Shown: positions 29,592-39,276 of the stretch, piece by piece
How positions within the stretch are numbered: position 1 is the first letter of the stretch
How the letters are laid out: each line of letters begins with the position of its first letter
From: an uncultured Litorivicinus sp.
GTDB lineage: Bacteria; Pseudomonadota; Gammaproteobacteria; Pseudomonadales; Litorivicinaceae
Assembly (NCBI GenBank): GCA_902558075.1
Contig: CACECO010000003.1
Span: 1 to 64,000, forward strand
Direction of reading: 5' to 3'
Length of the DNA: 64,000 bases
Notes under the pieces: model-generated
The model's input: only the letters and a program-made list of their open reading frames with translations
What the model was told of the DNA's origin: nothing
Databases searched by the model: none
Position numbers and translations under genes: made by a program

Positions 29592-30139
29592 ACACGCGCT
29601 GAAATGGACGCTACGTCACGATCGATACAGTGTAAGGAAAACGTGCCAGTCGCAAGGTCCTGTTTCAACTGCGCTAATGCATCCCGCACTGTATGGAAGG
29701 CCAACTCGTCCCATGGAATTTCATCCATGCTGAAGAGTTTTGTTTCTAGACTCTCTGGTCCTGAACCATATTGATCATTCGTCAAAAACGCTAAATAAAG
29801 CATATAAACCTGGCTGATAGTCGGGATAGAGGTCACTACATATAACTGTTCAAGATCAGGCGTTGCGCGAGCCTCCTCCCAAGTTTCTCTGAGTGCGGCC
29901 TGAGCAACGGTTTCACCGTTTTCCATGAAGCCTGCGGGTAACGTCCAGAGTCCATAACGTGGCTCAATGGCTCGTCGACAGAGAAGAACTTTGTCGCCCT
30001 GAAGGACAACACATCCAGCAATGATATTTGGGTTTTGATAATGGATCGTACCGCACTGGTCACACACATCTCGTGGCCGATTATCGCCCTCTGGAACGCG
30101 TCGGATGGTTGCTGCACCACAATTTGAGCAAAAGTTCAT
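29588..30139 (-). CDS. Nudix hydrolase with N-terminal zinc ribbon
   Basis: 183 residues. The zinc ribbon is C4, C7, C26, C29 (FCSNCG and CDQCG). The Nudix box is residues 70-90 (GFMENGETVAQAALRETWEEA), with G70, E76, R84, E85, E88 and E89. Architecture is that of the NADH-pyrophosphatase-like group, but it is shorter than NudC and lacks its SQPWPFPxS motif, so the substrate may be a different nucleotide such as ADP-ribose. GGGAGAG site upstream. Confidence 0.85.
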   Translation of the reverse strand: MNFCSNCGAATIRRVPEGDNRPRDVCDQCGTIHYQNPNIIAGCVVLQGDKVLLCRRAIEPRYGLWTLPAGFMENGETVAQAALRETWEEARATPDLEQLYVVTSIPTISQVYMLYLAFLTNDQYGSGPESLETKLFSMDEIPWDELAFHTVRDALAQLKQDLATGTFSLHCIDRDVASISARV

Positions 30140-30173
30140 ATGGCTCTCCCGTGTTTCTTCTTATACTAACGAA

Positions 30174-30761
30174 ATGCAGGTGACGAAACAGCGTGTTCGA
30201 AGCAACCTATTAGACAAAGAACCAGCACCCCTTGCAATGTGCCGTGGTAATGCCGCCGTGGCCTTTGTTATCTCGGATGCGAACAGTCCAAGCTTGACCC
30301 TTTGCGTCAAAGCGCCTCATCTGAGAAAACATGCAGGTGAGGTGTCGTTACCTGGAGGTAAAGTTGAATTATCGGACAACTCAGTGATGTCTGCGGCGTT
30401 GAGAGAGCTTGAGGAAGAAACTGGATTAATACTGACAGCAAAGCACACCTTGGGTTATTTGAACCCTATCGAAAGTTTGTACCAGCTGTCAGTGACTCCT
30501 TGTGTGTTCTGGTCGGACGACCGGTTGATCGGTGAGCCGAGGGATCAGGAAATTGATCGCGTATTTTCGATACCAATGGAGGCGTTTTTTTCTCAACTGC
30601 CGACATTTGAAGTCAGTCAGCATCGTTCACCAGCGGTATGGATGCCGCGATGGCACTATAACAACGAAGAAATTTGGGGCTTGACGGCGCTCATTGTCCA
30701 CGATTTTTTCCAGACAATCTCGGCTGATCGGATGATTCTGACTCGACTTTCCATGCCTTAA
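30174..30761 (+). CDS. Nudix hydrolase, CoA pyrophosphatase type
   Basis: 195 residues from the chosen ATG. The stretch HLRKHAGEVSLPGGKVE followed by ALRELEEETGL matches the CoA-pyrophosphatase (YeaB/NudL) signature placed over the Nudix box. That family splits CoA to phosphopantetheine and 3',5'-ADP. The ATG lies only six bases after a TATACT -10-like box and has no ribosome-binding site, so the mRNA may be leaderless. The 3' end overlaps convergent corB by 71 bases. Confidence 0.82.
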   Translation: MQVTKQRVRSNLLDKEPAPLAMCRGNAAVAFVISDANSPSLTLCVKAPHLRKHAGEVSLPGGKVELSDNSVMSAALRELEEETGLILTAKHTLGYLNPIESLYQLSVTPCVFWSDDRLIGEPRDQEIDRVFSIPMEAFFSQLPTFEVSQHRSPAVWMPRWHYNNEEIWGLTALIVHDFFQTISADRMILTRLSMP

Positions 30762-32016
30762 CAGAGCGAACGCGATTATCTTGGATTGCCAAAACTTCCA
30801 ACCGGTACTCGAGGTATTGGATGCCGAGGCTGTTCTCAGGAATAAATTCCAGCAATTCAACGATGACTCCGCTCACTGTTCGGGGTCCGTTTGTCGGTAG
30901 TTCCCATTCAAGGATGCGATTTAAATCACGAACTGTTGCTGATCCATCGATAATAAATGTTCCATCATCCTGTGGATGCACATCTGGGGATGTTTCTTGT
31001 ATGTGGTCTGTGGTGAATTCACCCACGATTTCTTCCAAGATGTCGTCAAGCGTAACCATCCCTTCAATCTCGCCATACTCATCGACAACCACGGCCAAAC
31101 GCTCACGTTCCTTCTGAAAATTGTAGAGTTGCGTATGGAGGGCAGCACTTTGCGGTACAAAATAGGGTTCTTCACACAATTCGATGATGCGATTTTTGAA
31201 CTCTGGCGCATCCTCTAAGAGTTCAGCATTGTCAAGAAGTTTGAGTGCTGTCCGCGCATGTAAAATTCCAGCCAACTGCTCAATGTCTTCGTTAAACACG
31301 GGGAGGCGCGTATGTTGCGTTGATCGAAGTTGGCTGACTAATTCGTCGACTTCATCAGTTAAATCGAGTCCAATGATTTCTCCTCGCGGTACCATAATTT
31401 CATCAATTTGGACATTTTCGAGATCAAGAATTGAGAGCAACATACCATGGCGCCGCGCTGGGATTCGATGCTCACTTTGCATCATTAACGTGCGTAGCTC
31501 TTCTTTCGTCAGTCGATCTCGCTGGGAATTTTCGGTGTTGATCCCAAGAAGTCTCAGTAAGCCGTTTGAGAGAAGATTTGTTGTCCAAACGAGTGGATAT
31601 GTAATTCGCAATAGCGGGAGCAAGATAAAACTGGCTGGACGAGCAATCCGTTCCGGATGAAGTGCTGCGAACGTCTTCGGTGTGACTTCGGCAAAGATCA
31701 AAATAACGAGCGTTAAAATCCCAGTCGCGATCGCAACGCCAGCGTCACCAAAAATACGCACAGCGAGAACGGTGGCGATGGCCGACGCCAAAATATTGAC
31801 GAAGTTGTTGCCGATTAAAATCAATCCGATTAACCGATCGGGTCGTTCGAGGAGGGACAGAATTCTGTTCGCTGTTTTTGAACCTTCCTCAGCCTGATGC
31901 TGAAGTCGCACACGATTTATGGCCATCAGACCTGTTTCTGAGCTTGAAAAGAATCCTGATAAAAAAATTAGCAGAACAAGAATGCCGAATAGGATTTCGT
32001 TGGAGATATCACTCAA
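30691..32016 (-). CDS. corB: CNNM/CorB-type membrane protein with CBS domains
   Basis: 441 residues. An N-terminal CNNM (DUF21) membrane domain, about 1-190, starts with a hydrophobic helix and FFSSSETGLMAINRVRLQH. A CBS pair follows (about 205-330, VDEYGEIEGMVTLDDILEEIVGEF is its end, read here in two parts), then a CorC/HlyC C-terminal domain. Relatives affect Mg2+/Co2+ transport. The start is TTG with no strong ribosome-binding site. It follows ypjD by 12 bases, the conserved ypjD-yfjD(corB) pair beside ffh. Confidence 0.9.
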   Translation of the reverse strand: MSDISNEILFGILVLLIFLSGFFSSSETGLMAINRVRLQHQAEEGSKTANRILSLLERPDRLIGLILIGNNFVNILASAIATVLAVRIFGDAGVAIATGILTLVILIFAEVTPKTFAALHPERIARPASFILLPLLRITYPLVWTTNLLSNGLLRLLGINTENSQRDRLTKEELRTLMMQSEHRIPARRHGMLLSILDLENVQIDEIMVPRGEIIGLDLTDEVDELVSQLRSTQHTRLPVFNEDIEQLAGILHARTALKLLDNAELLEDAPEFKNRIIELCEEPYFVPQSAALHTQLYNFQKERERLAVVVDEYGEIEGMVTLDDILEEIVGEFTTDHIQETSPDVHPQDDGTFIIDGSATVRDLNRILEWELPTNGPRTVSGVIVELLEFIPENSLGIQYLEYRLEVLAIQDNRVRSVKAWKVESESSDQPRLSGKNRGQ

Positions 32017-32028
32017 AGGCGGGGCCCA

Positions 32029-32817
32029 TCACAGAACAAATTCCAGAACCGCTTTGCTACCGAGATAGCCAATACAGAGAAGAGCGGCTGCGGCGATGGC
32101 TGTTTTCCGCATCGTGCGAGTCACGCCACCATCTTGAAAATGTTGCCATAACGCGAGAGCCATCCCGCACCAAGCCAGCACCGATAACGCCGTCTTGTGT
32201 GCGATTTGCTGCGCCCAAAAGTCCTCGACGTAGATTATGCCTGTGACCAGAGCGATCGTCAGCACAACCCATGCCGTTTGAACGGTTCGTAAAAAGAGGT
32301 ACTCCAACGCATCCAATGGGGGGAGGGCAGAGATGAGAGGCGATAACGGCTTTTCTTTTAGTGTCGAGTGTTGCCACGACAGCAAAATCGCCAGCGTCCC
32401 TGAATAGGCAATAGCGCCGTAGGCAATAATTGATGTTGCAACGTGCACTGCGGTTTCAAAATTTAACGGATTGAGGTGATTCGAGGTCGGATTCAATACT
32501 GACGCGATCAGTGTAAAGAGTCCCGTAAGTGGCGCGACACCAATGAGTAGGGCATTAACGGGGTGTTTGGAGCTGGTACCAAGGACAAGAAGCAACAAAA
32601 GCGCACCCAGCAATGTACCCATCAGCCCAGTGGTGGGTCTCCCACCATTGTCACCCAAGCCCTGGATTACCAAGATAACTGACAAGACAAACCCAGCAAC
32701 GCCCAATAAAAGAGAGGTCGTGTCGCGCACTTCGCCCCTCTTAGATACACTGAACTGGCGGATTCCCGATGCGAACAGTACTGATGTCGCAAGTAATCCC
32801 GGAAGTAATAAAGACAT
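32029..32817 (-). CDS. ypjD: CcsA-like inner membrane protein YpjD
   Basis: About 262 residues with eight predicted membrane helices, of the cytochrome c assembly (CcsA/CcmC-like) superfamily. The stretch ETAVHVATSIIAYGAIAYSG resembles the histidine-containing helix of that group. The first base triplets are GTG ATG; the ATG at 32817 is preferred. E. coli has the same order, ffh divergent from ypjD-yfjD. Its molecular role is unsettled; a link to metal transport or heme handling has been suggested from the pairing with corB. Confidence 0.87.
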   Translation of the reverse strand: MSLLLPGLLATSVLFASGIRQFSVSKRGEVRDTTSLLLGVAGFVLSVILVIQGLGDNGGRPTTGLMGTLLGALLLLLVLGTSSKHPVNALLIGVAPLTGLFTLIASVLNPTSNHLNPLNFETAVHVATSIIAYGAIAYSGTLAILLSWQHSTLKEKPLSPLISALPPLDALEYLFLRTVQTAWVVLTIALVTGIIYVEDFWAQQIAHKTALSVLAWCGMALALWQHFQDGGVTRTMRKTAIAAAALLCIGYLGSKAVLEFVL

Positions 32818-32881
32818 CACCCTACTCTGTGTCGATTTTTCGTTATCATAGTGTGTTCGATCGCCATGCTAAAGAGATCTC

Positions 32882-34249
32882 ATGTTTAATTCATTAAGTG
32901 AACGTCTTTCGAAGACACTTCAGTCGATGGGCCAAAAGGCCCGTCTCACCGAAGACAATATAGCGAGTACGCTGAAAGAAGTCCGCAAAGCGCTATTGGA
33001 AGCAGATGTTGCGTTGCCTGTTGTTAAACAATTTATCTCTCGAGTGCGTACCCGTGCTCTGGGTCGCGAGGTGCGCGCAAGTCTGACGCCCGGCCAGCAG
33101 TTTCTGAAAGTTGTTCAAAGCGAACTCGAGGCTGTACTTGGGGGTCCGTCTGAATCGTTGAACCTTGCCCAACGTCCACCGGCAATTATTTTACTGGCTG
33201 GTCTTCAGGGTGCGGGTAAAACGACAACAGCTGCCAAACTGGCTAAACTTCTCACCAATCGGGAAAAGAAAAAAGTCTTATTGGTCAGCGTCGACGTTTA
33301 CCGCCCTGCTGCGATGGAGCAACTGGCGACACTGGGTGAACAGATTGAAGTTGACGTGTTCCCATCAACACCGAATCAGAATCCCATCGCACTTGCGCAA
33401 GCTGCTTTACAAAAAGCAGAGTCTGCTGCCTACGATGCACTGCTTGTCGATACAGCGGGTCGATTGGGTATCGATGAAGAAATGATGAGAGAAATATCAG
33501 GCCTTCACCAAGCGCTGAATCCAGTCGAAACATTATTTGTTGTTGATGCAATGACGGGTCAAGACGCGGCCAACACAGCGAAAGCTTTTTCTGATGTTCT
33601 GCCTTTAACTGGTGTGGTTTTAACCAAGGCAGACGGTGACGCACGTGGTGGTGCGGCGTTGTCTGTTAAAACCATCACAGGTCAGCCCATTAAGTTTTTG
33701 GGTGTCAGTGAGACTGTTGACGGATTAGAAGCATTTCATCCTGATCGTCTTGCATCAAGAATTCTGGGGATGGGCGATATCCTCGGCCTGATTGAACAAG
33801 CGGAGCAAAAACTCGATAAGGAAAAAGCAGAAAAAGTCGCCAAAAAAGTCTTGAAAGGGAAAGGGTTTGATTTGGAAGACTTCCGAGATCAGTTGCAACA
33901 AATGCGCAATATGGGAGGAATGCAAGCCCTATTGGAGAAGATGCCCGGGATGGGACAGATGGGCGCGCAAGTGCAAAATCAAGTGGACGACAAACAATTC
34001 GTGCGTATGGAGGCGGTCATTAATTCGATGACACCGATTGAGCGTCGTGATCCTGAGGTGATCAATGGTTCTCGCAAAAAGCGAATCGCCGCGGGTTCAG
34101 GCACTGACGTTCAGGAAGTGAATAAAGTGCTGAAGCAGCACAAACAAATGTCAAAAATGATGAAAAAAGTCGGCAAAAAAGGCGGTATGCAAAAAATGAT
34201 GCGTGGAATCTCTGGGATGATGCCGCCGGGCGGCATGTCACGGTTGTAA
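32882..34249 (+). CDS. ffh: Signal recognition particle protein Ffh
   Basis: GTPase that binds 4.5S RNA and nascent signal sequences and targets them to FtsY/SecYEG. It has 455 residues: N domain (1-90), G domain with [23 protein letters not shown] and [13 protein letters not shown], then the methionine-rich M domain ending [16 protein letters not shown]. The start is preceded by GAGATCTC only. It is divergent from ypjD and upstream of rpsP. Confidence 0.98.
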   Translation: MFNSLSERLSKTLQSMGQKARLTEDNIASTLKEVRKALLEADVALPVVKQFISRVRTRALGREVRASLTPGQQFLKVVQSELEAVLGGPSESLNLAQRPPAIILLAGLQGAGKTTTAAKLAKLLTNREKKKVLLVSVDVYRPAAMEQLATLGEQIEVDVFPSTPNQNPIALAQAALQKAESAAYDALLVDTAGRLGIDEEMMREISGLHQALNPVETLFVVDAMTGQDAANTAKAFSDVLPLTGVVLTKADGDARGGAALSVKTITGQPIKFLGVSETVDGLEAFHPDRLASRILGMGDILGLIEQAEQKLDKEKAEKVAKKVLKGKGFDLEDFRDQLQQMRNMGGMQALLEKMPGMGQMGAQVQNQVDDKQFVRMEAVINSMTPIERRDPEVINGSRKKRIAAGSGTDVQEVNKVLKQHKQMSKMMKKVGKKGGMQKMMRGISGMMPPGGMSRL

Positions 34250-34328
34250 GTTGCGCGCAAAGTTATTATCATTCCGCGCCTTTGAATATTCGGCTCTTGC
34301 GAGAGCATACAACAGGATTGAAAGAAAA

Positions 34329-34577
34329 ATGGTAACGATTCGTCTTTCTCGCGGCGGTTCCAAGAAGCGTCCTTTCTATCACCTCACGGTGACGGATCAC
34401 AGGAATGCGCGTGATGGTCGCTTCATTGAGCGTGTTGGTTTCTTCAACCCAATTGCGCGAGGAAATGCCGAACGGCTGCGTGTAGACCTGGAGCGGGTAG
34501 ATCACTGGATTGGTTTGGGTGCAAAGACTTCCGATCGAGTAAAACGCTTACTTAAGGACGCGCGTCAGGCAGCTTAA
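34329..34577 (+). CDS. rpsP: 30S ribosomal protein S16
   Basis: 30S assembly protein. The start [19 protein letters not shown] gives 82 residues, the E. coli length; a longer frame reaches back to the ffh stop but has no family match. First gene of the rpsP-rimM-trmD-rplS operon, with one-base overlap to rimM (TAATG). Confidence 0.97.
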   Translation: MVTIRLSRGGSKKRPFYHLTVTDHRNARDGRFIERVGFFNPIARGNAERLRVDLERVDHWIGLGAKTSDRVKRLLKDARQAA

Positions 34578-35119
34578 TGATTGGTCGGATGGTCGTAGGG
34601 CGGATTAGATCTCCCTATGGCGTGCGGGGCTGGGTTTGGATGGACAGTTTTACCAACGACCGTGCTTCGGTGTTCGAGTGGACACCTTGGATCTTAAAGC
34701 GAGCACGTGATCGTGTCAGTGGACGGCCTGCGATAGAGCGTGTTGAGACAGCGCCCGAGGTGTGGAAGCGGCTAGATAAAGGATACGTGGTGAGATTGGT
34801 CGGTTTTCCCGATCGTTTCAGTGTAGAGTCGCTGGTCAACTGTTTGATTGAAGTGGATAACAACCACCTTCCTCAACTCGGTGATGATGAATTCTATTGG
34901 CGTGATCTCGAAGGGTGTCGCGTTAAGACACTCAACGAAGTGGTATTGGGTGTCGTAAAATCAGTATTGCCGACAGGCGCTAATGATGTATTGGTGGTCC
35001 GAGGGGATGCTGAAAGTATTGATCGGAAGGAACGGTTGATTCCGTTTGTCGGTCAAACGGTTTTGGAAGTAAGTTTGGCTGAGAGTTTGATTCGGGTTGA
35101 TTGGGATCCCGAGTTTTAA
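34577..35119 (+). CDS. rimM: 16S rRNA maturation factor RimM
   Basis: Assembly factor for the 30S head that binds S19. It has 180 residues: N-terminal RimM domain (VVGRIRSPYGVRGWVWMDSF) and a C-terminal PRC-barrel (EFYWRDLEGCRVKTLNEVV). It overlaps rpsP and trmD by one base each, indicating tight coupling in the operon. Confidence 0.96.
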   Translation: MIGRMVVGRIRSPYGVRGWVWMDSFTNDRASVFEWTPWILKRARDRVSGRPAIERVETAPEVWKRLDKGYVVRLVGFPDRFSVESLVNCLIEVDNNHLPQLGDDEFYWRDLEGCRVKTLNEVVLGVVKSVLPTGANDVLVVRGDAESIDRKERLIPFVGQTVLEVSLAESLIRVDWDPEF

Positions 35120-35856
35120 TGAAGTGGGGCGTGATCACCCTGTTTCCGACCATGGTGGCCGAAGCGTTGGCACATGGTGTAATGGGCAGAGCTATGCAAC
35201 GTGGATTGGTTGATATCATCACCTTCAATCCAAGGGCATACGCCACCGACCTGCACCAAACTGTGGATGACAGGCCCTATGGTGGTGGCCCTGGGATGTT
35301 GATGAAAGTCGAGACGCTGAGAGCCTCGATTGCTGAAGCCAAGAAGAAACTACCCGAAGCGCCTGTGATTTATTTGAGCCCTCAGGGTGAACCTCTAACA
35401 CAAGCAGTGGTTCAAGCATTGGCTAAACGACCACAAGTCATCTTGGTGTGTGGCCGGTATGAGGGGATAGATGAACGAGTGATTCAGCTCGACGTTGATC
35501 ATGAAATTTCTCTTGGAGACTTTGTTCTTTCAGGAGGGGAACCAGCAGCCATCGCCGTATTAGACGCTGTGGGCCGATTGGTTCCTGGGGTGCTTGGACA
35601 CGCCAGTAGTGCACTCGAGGACTCATTTAGCGATGGGTTACTGGATTGTCCGCACTACACGAGGCCCGAGGAAATAGCAGGCTTGAAGGTGCCGGATGTT
35701 CTTTTAAGCGGACATCATGGCGAAATCGCGAGGTGGCGTCGAAAGCAGGCCTTGGGACGGACATGGTTGCGTCGGTCTGAGATGTTGAAGAGACAGGAAC
35801 TGTCCGACGGGGATCAGTTACTGTTGGATGAATTTATTAGGGAGTCAAAGCCGTGA
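35119..35856 (+). CDS. trmD: tRNA (guanine-37-N1)-methyltransferase
   Basis: SPOUT-class knotted methyltransferase making m1G37, which prevents +1 frameshifting. The ATG shares its A with the rimM stop, giving 245 residues. Hallmarks: [31 protein letters not shown] and the knot region [14 protein letters not shown] plus [13 protein letters not shown]. The TGA overlaps the GTG of rplS. Confidence 0.98.
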   Translation: MKWGVITLFPTMVAEALAHGVMGRAMQRGLVDIITFNPRAYATDLHQTVDDRPYGGGPGMLMKVETLRASIAEAKKKLPEAPVIYLSPQGEPLTQAVVQALAKRPQVILVCGRYEGIDERVIQLDVDHEISLGDFVLSGGEPAAIAVLDAVGRLVPGVLGHASSALEDSFSDGLLDCPHYTRPEEIAGLKVPDVLLSGHHGEIARWRRKQALGRTWLRRSEMLKRQELSDGDQLLLDEFIRESKP

Positions 35857-36212
35857 GCATGAATCCGATCATCGAAGCGCTCAACAATGAGCAAATGAAG
35901 ACAGACTTACCTGCGTTCGCGCCCGGTGACACGGTAGTGATTCAGGTCAAGGTGAAAGAAGGAACGCGAGAGCGTCTTCAGGCCTACGAAGGTGTCGTGA
36001 TTGCGAAATCGAATCGTGGTCTGCATTCGAGCTGTATTGTGCGAAAAATTTCGCACGGTGTTGGCGTTGAGCGTACCTTCCAACTTCACTCGCCTCTCAT
36101 CGATTCAATTCAAGTGAAGCGTCGTGGGGATGTGCGCAAAGCGAAGCTCTATCACCTCCGTGAATTATCTGGTAAGGCAGCGCGTATTAAGGAAAAGTTG
36201 GATACTAAATAA
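35853..36212 (+). CDS. rplS: 50S ribosomal protein L19
   Basis: Large-subunit protein at the 30S-50S interface. It has 119 residues. [20 protein letters not shown] and the ending ARIKEKL are typical. The GTG at 35853 (overlapping the trmD stop) is preferred to the ATG at 35859 because GGAG at 35841-35844 spaces correctly to the GTG. Last gene of the operon. Confidence 0.96.
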   Translation: MSMNPIIEALNNEQMKTDLPAFAPGDTVVIQVKVKEGTRERLQAYEGVVIAKSNRGLHSSCIVRKISHGVGVERTFQLHSPLIDSIQVKRRGDVRKAKLYHLRELSGKAARIKEKLDTK

Positions 36213-36288
36213 GCCGGGTGAGAGTTCGAGGCCAGAGTTGAATAGCTAAGTCCTCGGCCGATCGCTGTGAGCTTCTACCACATTCGAA

Positions 36289-36314
36289 AGACCGGCTTAG
36301 ATGCCGGTCTCTTT
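36289..36314 (+). terminator. Terminator of the rpsP operon
   Basis: AGACCGGC (36289-36296), loop TTAGAT, GCCGGTCT (36303-36310), then CTTT. A GC-rich 8-bp stem with a short U-rich tail, placed 77 bases after rplS. Confidence 0.75.
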
Positions 36315-36326
36315 ACTGACGTCAGT
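36315..36326. promoter_or_regulatory. 12-bp palindrome before xerD
   Basis: ACTGACGTCAGT is a perfect palindrome directly after the terminator and 66 bases before xerD. It could be a regulator site; nothing else supports this. Confidence 0.2.
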
Positions 36327-36391
36327 TTGGTTTGGCAGGCCGTGGATCTGCAAAATTAAAAAGGCGTTTCAGAGCGTGCTACTCTTAGGGG

Positions 36392-37279
36392 ATGGCAGTT
36401 CGTTCAGATCTTGATACATATTTGGACGCGCTTTATCTCGAGCGGGGTTTATCTGAACCGACGTTGCGCGCCTACCGAGTCGATCTTGAGAGTGCAGATA
36501 GTTACGCACGATCGCTCAACAAAACCATCGGCGAGTTGTCGGATGCCCAGATTAATGATTTTATCGGATTACTCTTTGCTGAGGGATTAAAAGTGACGTC
36601 AATTCAGCGAAAACTGTCCGCACTGCACGGATTCTATAAATATCAGATCCGATATGGGCATCGCGATGATGATCCAATGGCGCAGATACACAGACCTGCT
36701 AAGGGTCGACCTCTACCAAAGACTCTTTCGGAAAGCGACGTGTCCAAGCTTCTTAAGGCTCCAAAAACAGATACATTGATTGGATTGAGAGATCGAACGA
36801 TGTTAGAGGTTCTATATGCATCTGGCCTGCGTGTCAGCGAACTCTGTGGTCTTGAACGATCAAGCATTAGTTTAGAGCAAGGTGTCGTCCGTGTTCTCGG
36901 AAAGGGCAGCAAAGAACGATTAGTTCCTTTGGGTGATGCCGCTAGAGATTGGTTGCAACGATATTTTCTAGAGGCGCGCCCAGAATTTCCTGATCCAAGA
37001 GGCCCTGCGGTCTTTCCGGGAAGATCTGGCACACCCATGACGCGGCAGACTTTTTGGCATCGATTGAGGCACATTGCTCAAGTCGCGGAGATCTCAACTG
37101 AGTTGAGTCCGCATACATTACGACATGCCTTCGCCACCCATCTAGTCAATCATGGTGCCGATCTTCGCGTTGTTCAGTTGTTGTTGGGCCATGAGGATCT
37201 GTCAACAACACAAATTTACACACATGTTGCACGAGAGCGACTGAAGCAATTGCATTCCGCACATCATCCGCGCGCTTGA
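36392..37279 (+). CDS. xerD: Site-specific tyrosine recombinase XerD
   Basis: With XerC resolves chromosome dimers at dif under FtsK control. It has 295 residues: N-terminal SAM-like core-binding domain (about 1-90) and C-terminal catalytic domain. Catalytic residues read R147 (ASGLRVSEL), K171/K174 region (GKGSKERLV), H241 and R244 (SPHTLRHAFATHL), H267 (LLGHEDLSTTQIYTHV) and Tyr276. Upstream of dsbC, as in many gammaproteobacteria, which favours XerD over XerC. Confidence 0.95.
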   Translation: MAVRSDLDTYLDALYLERGLSEPTLRAYRVDLESADSYARSLNKTIGELSDAQINDFIGLLFAEGLKVTSIQRKLSALHGFYKYQIRYGHRDDDPMAQIHRPAKGRPLPKTLSESDVSKLLKAPKTDTLIGLRDRTMLEVLYASGLRVSELCGLERSSISLEQGVVRVLGKGSKERLVPLGDAARDWLQRYFLEARPEFPDPRGPAVFPGRSGTPMTRQTFWHRLRHIAQVAEISTELSPHTLRHAFATHLVNHGADLRVVQLLLGHEDLSTTQIYTHVARERLKQLHSAHHPRA

Positions 37280-37314
37280 GTTACACTTCCGGATTTATTG
37301 AATGAGGGTAAACT

Positions 37315-38028
37315 ATGCGTTGGATTCTATCAATTGTCGCACTGGTTTCTGTGGCTGCGATCGCTGATCAAGTGCAGATTGAAAAAGCCATCACAGGAAT
37401 CAATCCACTAATCCAAATCGAATCTGTTAAGGCAGTCGACGATACGCCATTTTTTGAGGTGACCTTAAAAACCGGTGAGCGGATTTACACCGACGCTAAA
37501 GGATCACATTTTGTTGCAGGTGATTTGTATCGAGTCGGTATTGGTGGCTTAAAAAATCTCACAGATATTGGTCGTCGCGCTGATCGTCAGGAACTGCTCG
37601 CTCAACTTGACGAGTCGAAATTGGTGATATTTTCAGCAAAAGGCGAAGTCAAACACCGTCTTCTTGTATTTACCGACATTGATTGTGGCTACTGCCGACG
37701 CATGCACAGTGAAATCGAACAACTGCGAGAGAATGGTGTCGAAGTGCGATATGCGGCGTTCCCGCGTGCGGGAGTTGGCTCCGATTCATATAACAAGTAT
37801 GTATCTGTATATTGTGCGAATGATCGAAATGCAACGATGACGCTTGCAAAAGCTGGTGAAACGCCAGAAGCAGCAACGTGTGACAATCCAGTTGCAGAGC
37901 AATACCAATTGGGACAAAAGCTTGGAATCACTGGCACTCCCACGCTCATTTTTGAAAGTGGAGACATGCAGCCAGGCTATGCACCATGGAACGAGCTCTT
38001 AAAGCGTATGAATCAACAGGGTTCTTAA
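37315..38028 (+). CDS. dsbC: Periplasmic disulfide isomerase DsbC
   Basis: Reshuffles wrong disulfides in the periplasm; kept reduced by DsbD. It has 237 residues. Signal peptide about 1-17 (MRWILSIVALVSVAAIA), an N-terminal dimerisation domain, then a thioredoxin domain with the active site C124-G-Y-C127. A second cysteine pair (near 162 and 187) is expected to be structural. cis-Pro loop TGTPTLIF is present. AGGGTA site upstream. Confidence 0.95.
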   Translation: MRWILSIVALVSVAAIADQVQIEKAITGINPLIQIESVKAVDDTPFFEVTLKTGERIYTDAKGSHFVAGDLYRVGIGGLKNLTDIGRRADRQELLAQLDESKLVIFSAKGEVKHRLLVFTDIDCGYCRRMHSEIEQLRENGVEVRYAAFPRAGVGSDSYNKYVSVYCANDRNATMTLAKAGETPEAATCDNPVAEQYQLGQKLGITGTPTLIFESGDMQPGYAPWNELLKRMNQQGS

Positions 38029-38067
38029 GCTACAATCGCGGGCCTCGGACGGACTGAGTACGAACAA

Positions 38068-39267
38068 GTGAACACACAATTTCCGCGCATTGAGCGCCTG
38101 CCTCCTTATGTTTTCAACGTCATTGGTGAAATGCGCCAGAAAGCAAGAGCAGCTGGCGAGGATGTCATTGATTTTTCGATGGGAAATCCGGATCAGCCAA
38201 CCCCGGATCACATCGTCAAAAAGTTAGTCGAAACGGCGAATCGTGAAGACACGCATCGGTATTCTCAGTCCAAGGGAATCCCACGCCTGCGTCGCGCAAT
38301 GGCCAACTGGTATCGGACGCGCTATGACGTTGACCTGGACCCAGAGACTGAGGTGATCACCACCATCGGATCGAAAGAGGGTCTTGCGCACCTTGCCATA
38401 GCAACCTTGGGCCCCGGGGACGCGGTGCTTGTACCAAATCCCGCCTATCCGATCCACCCTTATGGATTCGTGATAGCAGGTGCTGATATTCGCCACGTCC
38501 CACTGCTTACAGGCGAAGATTTCTTTGCAGAGTTGGTCAAAGCGATCGAGACCTCTTGGCCTCGACCGAAAATGTTGGTATTGAATTTTCCGGCGAATCC
38601 GACAGCAATGTGTGTCGAAATTGATTTCTTCGAGAAAGTGGTCGAGATAGCTCGCGAACATAATATTTGGGTCGTTCAGGATCTAGCCTATGCTGATATT
38701 GTATTCGATGGCCATTTCGCTCCGTCGATTCTGCAGGTTGACGGTGCCAAAGAGATTGCTGTGGAGTTCTTCTCGCTTTCGAAAAGTTACAACATGCCTG
38801 GATGGCGAGTCGGTTTTGCCGCTGGGAATAGGGAGTTAATTGGTGCTTTGGCCCGAATAAAGTCATATCTCGACTATGGAACATTCACGCCGATTCAGGT
38901 GGCTGCTATCGCTGCACTTGAAGGTGATCAAACGTGCGTGAATGAAATCCGCGATATGTATCAAGCGCGTCGCGATGTGTTGTGTGAAGGGTTAAATGCA
39001 CTGGGGTGGCCGGTCGAAAAGCCGAAAGCAACCATGTTCGTGTGGGCAAAAATTCCAGAACAGTACCGTGAGATAGGATCGTTGGAGTTTGCCAAGAAAT
39101 TAATTCGTGATGCCAATGTCGCGGTGAGTCCTGGGATCGGCTTTGGCCAATACGGTGATGACCATGTGCGCTTTGCATTAATTGAAAACGAACATCGAAC
39201 ACGTCAGGCGCTTCGTAATATCAAACGCCTATTCCGCGTTGAATCGACAATGACAGAGACTTTCTAA
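38068..39267 (+). CDS. alaC: Alanine aminotransferase AlaC type
   Basis: Class I/II PLP aminotransferase, 399 residues, close in pattern to glutamate-pyruvate aminotransferase AlaC. Schiff-base lysine is K239 in [16 protein letters not shown]; the phosphate-contact Arg lies in WRVGF. Characteristic N-terminal [20 protein letters not shown]. The start is GTG. It precedes hom and thrC closely (9 bases), the order seen in pseudomonads and relatives. Confidence 0.9.
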   Translation: MNTQFPRIERLPPYVFNVIGEMRQKARAAGEDVIDFSMGNPDQPTPDHIVKKLVETANREDTHRYSQSKGIPRLRRAMANWYRTRYDVDLDPETEVITTIGSKEGLAHLAIATLGPGDAVLVPNPAYPIHPYGFVIAGADIRHVPLLTGEDFFAELVKAIETSWPRPKMLVLNFPANPTAMCVEIDFFEKVVEIAREHNIWVVQDLAYADIVFDGHFAPSILQVDGAKEIAVEFFSLSKSYNMPGWRVGFAAGNRELIGALARIKSYLDYGTFTPIQVAAIAALEGDQTCVNEIRDMYQARRDVLCEGLNALGWPVEKPKATMFVWAKIPEQYREIGSLEFAKKLIRDANVAVSPGIGFGQYGDDHVRFALIENEHRTRQALRNIKRLFRVESTMTETF

Positions 39268-39276
39268 GGATAGATT

